Source: Prevotella sp. (lineage in GTDB: Bacteria; Bacteroidota; Bacteroidia; Bacteroidales; Bacteroidaceae). From it: a stretch of DNA of 48,472 nucleotides. The DNA lies in contig JAFSNR010000043.1 of the NCBI GenBank assembly GCA_017443345.1, positions 1 to 48,472 on the forward strand, given 5' to 3'. Position 1 is the stretch's first letter; each line of letters starts with the position of its first letter. The position numbers were made by a program, and so were the translations under genes. Shown one piece after another: positions 24,148-32,739 of the stretch. The notes under the pieces were generated by a model that was not told the DNA's origin, did not search any database, and saw only the letters and a list, made by a program, of their open reading frames with translations.

Positions 24148-25332
24148 TCAGTTTCCATCGGGCTTAGTGGCATCTTGCTTCTGTGCCTGATACCACACAA
24201 AAGCATCCGGATCGTCAGGATGAGTGACATCGAAGTCCCGCCATTCCGGCTTCAATTCGCTGATAAAAGGTAGCTGCAGTTGCTTCATACCCATCACCAC
24301 CATCTTAGCCACCTCATAGGCACCATAGGGATTGAAGTGGGTATTATCGGCCAACGGCTTGTCTTGTCCGGCGAAGGTATTGGCCGGGTAATGCACCAGT
24401 GCCTTCTTACTGCCCTCGAAACCAAGGGTCTCAAAGAAAACACGCGTCATATCGTGCAGCTCTATCACGGGAACATCCTCACGCTTGGCTACCGAACGCA
24501 TGGCATCGGGGTAGTCAAGATGGGTCTCCTGAATTTTGGTATGCGTAGCCTCATCGAAACTGCGGCGCTGCGTCGGGGTGATGAAGATGATATGACCGTG
24601 GGCAGCACGTACCCGGTCGATAAAAGTCTTCAGACCGTGGGCAAAATGATACCAGGCACCATCGCCAGGACGTTTCTCCTTCTGGTCGTTATGACCGAAC
24701 TCGCAGGCAACATAGTCACCTTTCTTCAGCATCGACAGCACTTTGTCTAAACGGTGTCCGTCGAGAAAAGTACGGACAGTCAGACCACTCTCGGCATGAT
24801 TCGAGATCGCCACCTTGTCGGTAAACCAACGTGGAATCATCTGCCCCCATGAGGCCCACGGTTCCAGTTCCTGATCCACCACCGTCGAGTTTCCACAAAG
24901 GAAGATAGTCGTGGCCGTTGTGTCAGGCTCAATCCGGATGCGCTGTACAGCCGGTGCTGGGCCATTGAATTCGAGTGTCAGCAGCCCGTCCCAGTTCAGA
25001 TAGTCGAGCTCGCGGGGCTTCAGACTGACCTTCCCGCCACCAGGTATCTCCTGCGAGCGTTTATTGACGATAAAACTGTATGTCTCAAATCTGCCCTTCT
25101 TCGTCACACTGTTCTCCACCATCAGGCGGCGCGACTCGGCCCGCACCACCGTTTGGGCAGCCTTCTTCTTGTTGCCCAGAGTGACAGTCACTTTATAGTT
25201 ACCATCCTCTACGGGCACGGAGAAGTAGAACGGTTTCTCGCTTGTCTTGTTCAACAATGTATCAATCACCTGTGCCTGTGAACCGACAATACACAAAGAC
25301 ACAAAAACCCAAAGGATTAAGCACTTTTTCAT
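24148..25332 (-). CDS. Secreted rhamnogalacturonan acetylesterase-like SGNH hydrolase (CE12)
   Basis: 394 residues with a signal peptide (cut near SQAQ). An N-terminal beta domain (about 30-140, FYFSVPVEDGNYKVTVTLG) precedes the SGNH domain. Block I is CGNSTV (S149), block III GHND (213-216, N215) and block V DNTHFNPYG (D329, H332). It should remove acetyl groups from galacturonate in rhamnogalacturonan so that the neighbouring GH28 and PL11 enzymes can act. The GH28 gene ends 17 bases upstream and rhaM follows after 47 bases. Confidence 0.88.
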   Translation of the reverse strand: MKKCLILWVFVSLCIVGSQAQVIDTLLNKTSEKPFYFSVPVEDGNYKVTVTLGNKKKAAQTVVRAESRRLMVENSVTKKGRFETYSFIVNKRSQEIPGGGKVSLKPRELDYLNWDGLLTLEFNGPAPAVQRIRIEPDTTATTIFLCGNSTVVDQELEPWASWGQMIPRWFTDKVAISNHAESGLTVRTFLDGHRLDKVLSMLKKGDYVACEFGHNDQKEKRPGDGAWYHFAHGLKTFIDRVRAAHGHIIFITPTQRRSFDEATHTKIQETHLDYPDAMRSVAKREDVPVIELHDMTRVFFETLGFEGSKKALVHYPANTFAGQDKPLADNTHFNPYGAYEVAKMVVMGMKQLQLPFISELKPEWRDFDVTHPDDPDAFVWYQAQKQDATKPDGN

Positions 25333-25349
25333 CTGTGAAATCTATATTT

Positions 25350-26747
25350 TTATCGTTCCAAGTCTTCGTTAATCACATCCTCAAGGATGATATCAGGACG
25401 CTCGTCAGGGCGCATCAGTTCAAACTTCACGTTACGAAGGCGCAGGCCATCGACATGACGGGCAAAGAGTCCATAGGCAGGTGTCGGCCCAGCCCAGCGC
25501 GGTTCGGGATAATTTGTACCTTGTTCGCGGTAGGGCTTGTCCACCTTCTTTCCCCCACCCCTGTATTGGATACGGATATTACTCAAGGATACGTTCTTGA
25601 TCGGCATTCCCTCCATACCCGTAACGATGATGCCAGCCAGCGAATCGCAGTCATCAGCTACCACATTATTTATATATATATCCCGTGCTGATGAGACTTC
25701 GGTACGTTCCTTCGGTCCACGGTTACGGCAACCCGTCGTTATGTAGATGGGATAGTGGTGTACATGACTCATTGAGATATTGTCCACCACGACATTCTCC
25801 ATCTTGCCCTGGTCTACCTCCTCGAATGCAAGTCCGCTGCTCCACATGCAGGTGCAGTTTGAGATTGTGATGTTCCTGTAGCCACCGTTCGACTCGGTGC
25901 CGAGTTTGATACGACCACAAGCCCAGTTCACCTTCTCCGGCACATAGGTCCCGTCAAGGAAGGTACCAAGTTTATAGCCCGCCACGATACAGTTTGTAAT
26001 CAGGATATGCTCGCAAAGCACAGGTTGCTTCAGGGCATACGAACTCTTCAGCACGATTCCGTCGTCGAAGGGTGTGTTCACCTTTGTATTACTTACGGTG
26101 AAATATTTACAACAGTCGATGTCGATACCGTCGCGGTTGGTATCGATAGTCACATTGTCGATGGTGCCGATGTCACAACCCGTCGCGATGATGGCGAAGT
26201 GACCGCCACGGAAAATAGTGATGTCGCGTATCAGCACGTTACGACACAACTTCAGGGCAATGGCTTTGTCGCCTGTGCCGATGCTGCCTCCAAGCACATT
26301 ACCTGCCTTCTCAGTATCATGTCTCGTCAGACCTTCGCCGTCAATCATGCCACGTCCCGTAATGGAGATATTCTGCTGGCCTTCCGCCCAGATGAGCGAG
26401 TTGTGGAAATAGGTGTGCCCTCCATCCTGATACTCAGGGGCACCAAACACTTCACTCTCGTCGTAGACTTTCATCTCAGCGGGAGCAGCCAAGATCTTCG
26501 CTCCAGCCATCAGGTGGAGTTCCACATTACTTTTCAACCGAATACTGCCACATAGGTAAGTACCTACAGGCAGCACTACTTGTCCCCCACCTGCAGTAGT
26601 GGCAGCCTCGATAGCCGCATTGATGGCTATATGATCAAGCACCTTGCCGTCACCCTTTGCACCATAGTCGCGTACATTATATACATTAGCAACTGCCTGC
26701 AAGGCCAACAAGCCCATCAATAATACAGTTAGAACCGATTTCTTCAT
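25350..26747 (-). CDS. Secreted GH28 polygalacturonase / rhamnogalacturonan hydrolase
   Basis: About 465 residues from the ATG at 26747. An ATG four codons upstream is possible, but the -7 box at 26770 would leave it almost no leader. It has a signal peptide, then VRDYGAKGDGK and a parallel beta-helix. Numbering from the upstream ATG, catalytic motifs are NRDGIDID (208-215, NxD form), the DD pair in PFDDGIVLKSS (D232, D233) and RIK (283-285). The usual GHG histidine motif is not visible; its place seems taken by VAGYKLGTF. It should hydrolyse the galacturonate-rhamnose or polygalacturonate backbone. It leads an operon with CE12 and rhaM, divergent from the PL11 lyase. Confidence 0.88.
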   Translation of the reverse strand: MKKSVLTVLLMGLLALQAVANVYNVRDYGAKGDGKVLDHIAINAAIEAATTAGGGQVVLPVGTYLCGSIRLKSNVELHLMAGAKILAAPAEMKVYDESEVFGAPEYQDGGHTYFHNSLIWAEGQQNISITGRGMIDGEGLTRHDTEKAGNVLGGSIGTGDKAIALKLCRNVLIRDITIFRGGHFAIIATGCDIGTIDNVTIDTNRDGIDIDCCKYFTVSNTKVNTPFDDGIVLKSSYALKQPVLCEHILITNCIVAGYKLGTFLDGTYVPEKVNWACGRIKLGTESNGGYRNITISNCTCMWSSGLAFEEVDQGKMENVVVDNISMSHVHHYPIYITTGCRNRGPKERTEVSSARDIYINNVVADDCDSLAGIIVTGMEGMPIKNVSLSNIRIQYRGGGKKVDKPYREQGTNYPEPRWAGPTPAYGLFARHVDGLRLRNVKFELMRPDERPDIILEDVINEDLER

Positions 26748-26769
26748 TTTGTTATTCATTGTTTGGGTG

Positions 26770-26777
26770 CAAAGTTA
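26770..26777 (-). promoter_or_regulatory. -7 box of the GH28-CE12-rhaM operon
   Basis: TAACTTTG on the minus strand. It lies 10 bases from the upstream ATG (26759) and 22 from the preferred one (26747). Confidence 0.7.
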
Positions 26778-26873
26778 TATATAATAAGCGGGAATCATCC
26801 CCAATTTTTGATAATCTACCTATAATCTTTGACAAATTAATCAACAAGGCTTGCTACAATAATGGATTTTTCG

Positions 26874-26881
26874 TATATTTG
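26874..26881 (+). promoter_or_regulatory. -7 box of the PL11 gene
   Basis: TATATTTG, with a TTG at 26851-26853 in the place of the -33 element (23 bases start to start). The ATG at 26917 follows 35 bases downstream. Confidence 0.72.
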
Positions 26882-26916
26882 CCAACAAAAAAAACGAAAC
26901 CAATACAACTGTGACA

Positions 26917-28872
26917 ATGAAAATAAAACTATTACTATCCCTGTTATGGAGTCTGGCACTGAGTAGCAACGGGCAACCGAACTACGATTTCTCGAAACTA
27001 AAGCATGAGAACCTAAACCGCGGCGTCGTTGCCATCCGTGACAACGGCAAAGTAATCGTCAGCTGGCGTACCCTCGCCTCCGACAAGACCGCCGAGGCCT
27101 TCGACCTCTACCGTAATGGTATAAAGCTGAACCAGCTACCGCTCACCAAGAGCGGCACTTTCTTCATCGACGAACAGCCTCTCCAAACAGATGCCACCTA
27201 TGAGGTTCGCGGTGGCGGAAAGAACGGCTCATACTTGCTGAAGGCCAACAGCCCTGAGGGCTTTATCCCTGTGAAGTTGCAAAAGCCGGCAGACGGACAG
27301 ACGCCTGACGGCGAGGCTTTCTCCTATAGTGCCAACGATGCCTCTGTGGCCGATGTCGACGGCGACGGACAGTATGAGATCATTCTGAAATGGGATCCCT
27401 CCAATGCCCATGATAATGCCCACGATGGTTATACTGGTCCTACCCTCTTCGACTGCTACCGTCTTGACGGAACGCGCCTGTGGCGTATAGACATGGGTAT
27501 CAACATCCGCTCTGGAGCCCACTACGTGCCCTTTATCGCCTATGATCTGGATGGTGACGGGAAGGCAGAGTTTATTGTGAAGACCTCTGACGGAACGCGC
27601 GACGGATTGGGACAGATCATAGGGGACAGTCTGGCAGATTACCGTCATCGTGCACCTGAGAACGCCCAGAATCCGACACCAGAGAGCGAATGGTCAAAAT
27701 ATAACAAGCAGGGACGCCCCAAGACTGGTCGAATTCTCACAGGAGCTGAATATATCACCGTTTTCAATGGTCTTACTGGCAAAGCTATGGATACCAAGCC
27801 TTATGTGCCTGAGCGCGGAAACCTGAAGGACTGGGGCGACGATTATGCCAACCGTTCAGACCGTATGCTCGCTGCCGTGGGCTATCTCGACGGACAGCAC
27901 GCCTCAGCCATCTTCTGCAGAGGCTACTACACACGTACGGTCCTCGCAGCTTGGGACTGGGATGGCCACAAACTGAAGCAGCACTGGGTTTTCGACACCA
28001 ATGCCCCTGGCACTGGCAAGGACGGCAAGTCCCACAGCACCTATGCCGGACAAGGGAATCACAACCTGCGCGTGGCCGATGTTGATGGCGATGGCTGCGA
28101 CGAGATCACCTATGGCTCGATGGCTGTCGACCACGACGGCATAGGCCTCTATAACACGGGTATGGGACATGGTGACGCCATCCATCTGATGGCTTTCGAC
28201 CCCACAACTGACGAACTGCAGGTGTGGGATTGCCATGAGAACAAGCGCGACGGCTCAGATTTCCGCAAGGCCAGCACAGGTGAGGTTATCTTCCAGATAC
28301 CATCCAAAAGTGACGTAGGCCGTGCGATGGCAGCCGACATCGATCCAGAGAATCCTGGTGTGGAAATGTGGAGTACCGACAGTCACGGCATCCGTACGAT
28401 CAAGGGTGAGGTGCTCTCAACGGCACAGGACCCTGACGATCCGCAACACCAGCAGCACCTCAAAATGGGCGATCGTTATCTCTCCGTGAATTTCGGCATC
28501 TGGTGGGATGGTGATCTCCTGCGCGAACTACTCGATCGCGAGACGGTATCGAAATACGACTGGAAGCAGAAGACCCTTGTCGAGGTGAAACACTTCGACG
28601 GCATCGTCTTCAACAACGGCACTAAGTCTAACCCCTGTCTCGCGGCTGACATTTTGGGCGACTGGCGCGAAGAAGTCATAGCCCGCACGCCCAACTCTGA
28701 TGAGCTCCGTATCTTCATAACACCCATCCCCACAGACTACCGTATCAACTGTCTGATGGAGGACATTCCCTACAGGCTGTCGACGGCAGCCCAGAACGTG
28801 GGTTACAACCAACCCTCTGAACCAGGTTTCTATTTGGGACCCGATGCCAGTGTTACTCCTTTTCTGAAGTAA
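26917..28872 (+). CDS. Secreted rhamnogalacturonan lyase, PL11
   Basis: About 651 residues from ATG 26917 (MKIKLLLSLL), preferred over GTG 26911. Signal peptide, then a fibronectin-like start (NLNRGVVAIRDNGKVIVSWRTLASD) and an eight-bladed propeller. The propeller carries calcium-binding repeats typical of PL11: ADVDGDGQYEIILKWDPSN, YDLDGDGKAEFIVKTSDGT, ADVDGDGCDEITYGSMAVD. The family cleaves rhamnosyl-galacturonate bonds of RG-I by beta-elimination. It is divergent from the GH28 operon and probably co-induced. Its 3' end overlaps the convergent phosphatase gene by 20 bases. Confidence 0.93.
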   Translation: MKIKLLLSLLWSLALSSNGQPNYDFSKLKHENLNRGVVAIRDNGKVIVSWRTLASDKTAEAFDLYRNGIKLNQLPLTKSGTFFIDEQPLQTDATYEVRGGGKNGSYLLKANSPEGFIPVKLQKPADGQTPDGEAFSYSANDASVADVDGDGQYEIILKWDPSNAHDNAHDGYTGPTLFDCYRLDGTRLWRIDMGINIRSGAHYVPFIAYDLDGDGKAEFIVKTSDGTRDGLGQIIGDSLADYRHRAPENAQNPTPESEWSKYNKQGRPKTGRILTGAEYITVFNGLTGKAMDTKPYVPERGNLKDWGDDYANRSDRMLAAVGYLDGQHASAIFCRGYYTRTVLAAWDWDGHKLKQHWVFDTNAPGTGKDGKSHSTYAGQGNHNLRVADVDGDGCDEITYGSMAVDHDGIGLYNTGMGHGDAIHLMAFDPTTDELQVWDCHENKRDGSDFRKASTGEVIFQIPSKSDVGRAMAADIDPENPGVEMWSTDSHGIRTIKGEVLSTAQDPDDPQHQQHLKMGDRYLSVNFGIWWDGDLLRELLDRETVSKYDWKQKTLVEVKHFDGIVFNNGTKSNPCLAADILGDWREEVIARTPNSDELRIFITPIPTDYRINCLMEDIPYRLSTAAQNVGYNQPSEPGFYLGPDASVTPFLK

Positions 28873-30379
28873 CCTCGATGATGGCCTCGCCTACACAGGC
28901 GTTAGGCTGCTGAATATGCAACAGCTGCGTCACTGTAGGCGCAATATCAGTAATATGTACCTCACGGCTAGTGCTGCCGTGAGCGATTTTCCATCCGTAG
29001 AACAGCAGAGGGATATGCGCATCATAGGGATTCCACTCACCGTGGGTCGTACCCACTGGCGATGAACTTTTACCGAACTCATACCAGCCAGGCTCCAGAA
29101 TCAGCAGGATATCACCAGAACGACGCGGGTGGTAACCCATCAATCCCCTATAACGCAGGAGATCAGGCAGACTCGAAGTCTGAATCTTCTCAAAGTCGAC
29201 AGCGAACATCACATGAGGAGCCGTCCTGCAGAAAGTCACCATCGTCTCCTTCACTTTTTCATAGTCCAGTCCTTTCTGGGCGATATACTTTCGATCGAGA
29301 TAAACGCGATAGGAATTGATGGCGGCAATCACCTTCAAATCGGCTGCCTCGCCCAACTTTTCCTTCAGATACGCTTCACACTGGGGAGCAATGTCCTCCC
29401 AGACTTTCCAGGCACCACCATTCAGCCCGTGATCCTGCATCCACTGGAAATTATGCGCTCCACCATGGTCAGCCGTCAGGAACACGAGATAGTTGCCTTC
29501 TCCCACCTGATCGTCGAGAGCCTTCAATAGTCGGGCGATGTCCTTATCCAACTCCAGATAAGCCTCGTCTGTATGTTCGCCTCGTGTGGCCCACTCATGA
29601 CCGATGACATCCGTCTGTGAATAGCTGACGCAGAGCATATCTGTGGTCTTGCCCTTGCCCAGACTTTCTCCCTTCAGGGCTGCGATAGCCATATCGGTAG
29701 TGATATGTCCGCAGAGCGGATAGAAGCCCACGCGACTGCCCACATTCTGCAACTCCTTGTTCTGCTTCAGCGCCTTGTTATAGTCCTTGGCCCACTGAGG
29801 CAGTTCCTTCATATAGTAGGTACTGGTGATAAACTGTCCGTTCTGGGTGTCGAGCCAGTAGGCTGCGTTGGCACTACGTCCTGCTGGCAGGATGGCAGCA
29901 CGGTCCTTATACGATACGCCTATCACTTTCGACTCAAAATCCGTATGCATCCTGATTTGGTCGCCGATGGTCGTAGACAACAGATTACGTGGTGACATAC
30001 AGCCCTTCTTGCGGTTGTCGCTACCCACAGGCTCCACACTGTCATCCTGCGTGCAATATACCTTCTGTCCGTCGATAAAGAAGTCATTACCACAGATTCC
30101 GTGGAAGGCCGGTGTGGCGCCCGTATAAGCCGAGGTGTGCCCAATGGCTGTCACCGTAGGCACATAGTTGATCAGACAATTGTCGCACGAATAGCCCTTA
30201 TCCACCAGTCGTCTGAGACCGTCAGTCCCAAACTGGTCATAATAGCGCGGCAAGTAGTCCCACCGCATCTGGTCTACCACGATTCCCACCACGAGCTTCG
30301 GACGCTCGTTAAAGTCTGTGTGCGCCATCATCTGCATTGTCGCACACAACATGACTGTCAAAAACATCAGCTTTTTCAT
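28853..30379 (-). CDS. PafA-type alkaline phosphatase / phosphodiesterase-family protein
   Basis: 508 residues from the ATG at 30379 (MKKLMFLTVM). The longer open frame to 30466 crosses the promoter at 30417 and is rejected. Signal peptide to about 20, then KLVVGIVVDQMRWDY (metal ligand D36), the nucleophile loop VPTVTAIGHTSAYTG with T77 as the likely phospho-acceptor, YSQTDVIGHEWA, LTADHGGAH and VGTTHGEWNPYDAHIPLLFYG. This is the pattern of the Thr-nucleophile alkaline phosphatase PafA of flavobacteria, a periplasmic monoesterase. It lies between the PL11 lyase and SusD but has its own promoter, so a role in pectin use is uncertain. Confidence 0.85.
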   Translation of the reverse strand: MKKLMFLTVMLCATMQMMAHTDFNERPKLVVGIVVDQMRWDYLPRYYDQFGTDGLRRLVDKGYSCDNCLINYVPTVTAIGHTSAYTGATPAFHGICGNDFFIDGQKVYCTQDDSVEPVGSDNRKKGCMSPRNLLSTTIGDQIRMHTDFESKVIGVSYKDRAAILPAGRSANAAYWLDTQNGQFITSTYYMKELPQWAKDYNKALKQNKELQNVGSRVGFYPLCGHITTDMAIAALKGESLGKGKTTDMLCVSYSQTDVIGHEWATRGEHTDEAYLELDKDIARLLKALDDQVGEGNYLVFLTADHGGAHNFQWMQDHGLNGGAWKVWEDIAPQCEAYLKEKLGEAADLKVIAAINSYRVYLDRKYIAQKGLDYEKVKETMVTFCRTAPHVMFAVDFEKIQTSSLPDLLRYRGLMGYHPRRSGDILLILEPGWYEFGKSSSPVGTTHGEWNPYDAHIPLLFYGWKIAHGSTSREVHITDIAPTVTQLLHIQQPNACVGEAIIEVTSEKE

Positions 30380-30416
30380 AACCCTATCTTTATAGTTTTT
30401 TATTCCAAGTTTGTTG

Positions 30417-30424
30417 CAAAGATA
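30417..30424 (-). promoter_or_regulatory. -7 box of the PafA-type phosphatase gene
   Basis: TATCTTTG on the minus strand, 37 bases before the ATG at 30379. Confidence 0.7.
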
Positions 30425-30466
30425 GGAAAAAAACAAATACGTTCCAAGAAAAACGGCAAAAAACAA

Positions 30467-30498
30467 CCCCGCATCCGGAAATTGTACCAGGTGCGGGG
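30467..30498 (-). terminator. Terminator of the susC-susD operon
   Basis: Stem CCCCGCA / TGCGGGG (extendable by two pairs with one bulge), then TTGTTTTTTG on the minus strand. It lies 46 bases after the SusD stop and just before the phosphatase promoter. Confidence 0.8.
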
Positions 30499-30543
30499 CC
30501 TAACGCATACTAACTATAATGATTGTATGAATCAGTCAGGAGA

Positions 30544-32688
30544 TTAATAACCAGGATTCTGCCATGCCTTCTTCTCGGCATCGCTCAGGTTCGTACCATC
30601 AGGATTCTGGAGGGTATCGATGAACTTCTGAGGAATCGGACGGTAGTTGTGACGATCCTGGATATTGGGAGCAGCCTCGGGGTTGAAGGCCTTGGCACGC
30701 TTCACAAGCAGACCTGTACGTGCGAGTTCATCCCAACGGTTCCACTCACCCAAAAGCTCACGTGTACGCTCGTTGAAGATGAAGTTCAGCATACGGTCGT
30801 ATTCACCGCTGGCACCGATGGCATCGAGGATAGCCTCATCCTCAGCTGGCAACTGAGAGGTGCTCTTGATCTGAAGGTCAGAAGCATCCGTTGTCTCCTC
30901 AATACCTGTTGAGAGGTAATAGGTGTTCTTGTGCAGCATCGTAGCGTAGTAAGCCTCTGAGTTGGTCAGGATCTTACCACTGAAGTCTTTGTTCTTCTTC
31001 ACAGAGTTGGCCGTAGCTGTAGAGTTGTCCTTGTCGCCACCGTCAGCCTTCAGGAAGGCCATCGAACCGTCGGTATAGTAGCTGCGATCCTCACCCTGCT
31101 TCCACTGACCACGGGCACGGAGCACATTCACGGTCTCGAGGGCAGCCTGGTAGTTACCCAGACGAACCTGTGCCTCAGCCTTCACGAGATAGGTCTCGCC
31201 TGTGCGGGCCATGATGACGTCGCGATGGGCATCACCCTTCTCAGCAGTACGAGAGCCGTCGGCCGTCTTGTTGATACCACAGAAGACATTCGAGGTTGCC
31301 GTGTTGCCACTGACACCGTAGTTATACATCACGTACTTGCCATTCATGAATGCGGGGAAGGCATTGGGCACCCACTTGCCTGTGAGGGGGTTCACGAAGG
31401 TGTGGGCCACGCCACCACGTCCGAACGTACCGTAAGGCTCACCGTCGAAACGCTTGTCGCTCTTCTTGTTCAGGATGAAGATGATACCCTCGTCACCGAT
31501 ACCAGGCATCTGGTCGGCAGTCACACCAGGATTCTCCTCCATCACCTTCTCTACGGTCTTGTTGGCATGGTTCAGACCATAGACGGTCTTGAAGGTCTTC
31601 CACATACGGGCATCGTTCACGTTGTCGAATACAGAGTAGGTGTACTCCGTAGGACGGCAGCGCTGGAAATCCATACCACCGATATACTGTCCACGCTGAA
31701 CCCAACCTCCTGAGAAGTTAGAGAACTGAGGATCGAAGTAGTTATAAGTACGGTTTCCGAAACGTCCCTGAGTAGAGCTGTCCTCATTGTGCTCAGCAGC
31801 CATCAGGATCTCTGAGAGTCCCTCGTTCTTGCAGTCCACACCCGTCCACTTGGCATAGAGATCCCAGTAGTCGGCAGCCAGCGGACAAGCAGCAATTACC
31901 TCATCACAAAGTGAGATGACACGGTTCAGGTCGCTGTTCTTGTCATACTTCGATGCCCAAGAGGCGCAACGCTCTGACTGACGGTACAGCAGGGCCTTTG
32001 CCAGGAAGTGGGCTGCGGTGTACTTCGTCCAAGTACCATTGCCACGCCACTTGTCCTTCGGCAGCATCTGATAAGCCTGCTCAAGGTCGGAGATCACCTG
32101 TGCGAGGGTCTCGTCCTCAGAGGCACGTGTATAGTCCTTCTTGATCGTACCGTTGGCAGGCTCGAGCTGCAGCACGACACCACCATACTGACAGAACAGA
32201 CGGTAGAAGTTGTAGCCGCGCAGGAAGTAAGCCTCACCGAGGGCCTTGTTACGGCTGTCCTCATTGGCCACGTTCACAGCCTTAGAGATCACCAGGTTGG
32301 CGGTGGCGATACCATAGTACATCTCATCCCAAAGTGCCGATACGGCAGGGCAGTTCTTGTTGGCTGCACCCAGGGCTGGCGTACAGTCCAGTGGATTCAG
32401 ACGATTATCGTAAGTATTCCAGGGCTCAGAGGTGAGGTCGGCACCATTGGTGAACTCATCACAACCATAGAGCGTGATACCGTATGCCCACTCATAACCG
32501 AAGTGCCAGCGGATGTTTCCATAGAGTCCGGCAGCCATCTTCAAGGCTCCAGTCTCGTCTTCCAGCAGCGCGTCAGTCACCTTGTGGCCTGCGTCCTCTT
32601 TCAGGAACTCATCGCCACAGGAGGTCGTACCCAGCAAAGCCAGCATCGACAGTGCACCGCAAACTAATGTTTTACTGATATATTTCAT
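30544..32688 (-). CDS. SusD/RagB-family outer-membrane glycan-binding lipoprotein
   Basis: 714 residues. Lipoprotein signal LLGTTSC, then the SusD pattern: FLKEDAGHKVT, YAIL-like ALWDEMYYGIATANLVI, ALGEAYFLRGYNFYRLFCQYGGVVL (TPR helix), VISDLEQAYQMLP, AHFLAKALLYRQ, MARTGETYLVKAEAQVRLGNYQAALETVNVLRARG, FIFNERTRELLGEWNRWDELARTGLL, and the end QNPGY. It caps the SusC porin and binds oligosaccharide at the surface. At 714 residues it is well above the common 500-600, with extra sequence in the middle (about 300-480). Lying beside PL11, GH28 and CE12 genes, it probably binds RG-I fragments. It is translated after SusC across a heptad spacer. Confidence 0.94.
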   Translation of the reverse strand: MKYISKTLVCGALSMLALLGTTSCGDEFLKEDAGHKVTDALLEDETGALKMAAGLYGNIRWHFGYEWAYGITLYGCDEFTNGADLTSEPWNTYDNRLNPLDCTPALGAANKNCPAVSALWDEMYYGIATANLVISKAVNVANEDSRNKALGEAYFLRGYNFYRLFCQYGGVVLQLEPANGTIKKDYTRASEDETLAQVISDLEQAYQMLPKDKWRGNGTWTKYTAAHFLAKALLYRQSERCASWASKYDKNSDLNRVISLCDEVIAACPLAADYWDLYAKWTGVDCKNEGLSEILMAAEHNEDSSTQGRFGNRTYNYFDPQFSNFSGGWVQRGQYIGGMDFQRCRPTEYTYSVFDNVNDARMWKTFKTVYGLNHANKTVEKVMEENPGVTADQMPGIGDEGIIFILNKKSDKRFDGEPYGTFGRGGVAHTFVNPLTGKWVPNAFPAFMNGKYVMYNYGVSGNTATSNVFCGINKTADGSRTAEKGDAHRDVIMARTGETYLVKAEAQVRLGNYQAALETVNVLRARGQWKQGEDRSYYTDGSMAFLKADGGDKDNSTATANSVKKNKDFSGKILTNSEAYYATMLHKNTYYLSTGIEETTDASDLQIKSTSQLPAEDEAILDAIGASGEYDRMLNFIFNERTRELLGEWNRWDELARTGLLVKRAKAFNPEAAPNIQDRHNYRPIPQKFIDTLQNPDGTNLSDAEKKAWQNPGY

Positions 32689-32697
32689 ATTACGAAT

Positions 32698-32739
32698 TTC
32701 TTATTTCTTAATTCTTAACTCTTAATTCTTAATTCATCA
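32698..32739 (-). repeat. Heptad spacer between susC and susD
   Basis: Six 7-base units on + (TTCTTAT TTCTTAA TTCTTAA CTCTTAA TTCTTAA TTCATCA). The last unit contains the SusC stop codon. On the coding strand five of the units carry TAA. The array ends 9 bases before the SusD ATG. Confidence 0.88.

Noticed and set aside
30380-30466. N-terminal extension of the PafA-type phosphatase
   Set aside because: It crosses a good -7 box (30417-30424) and would bury the signal peptide that starts at 30379.
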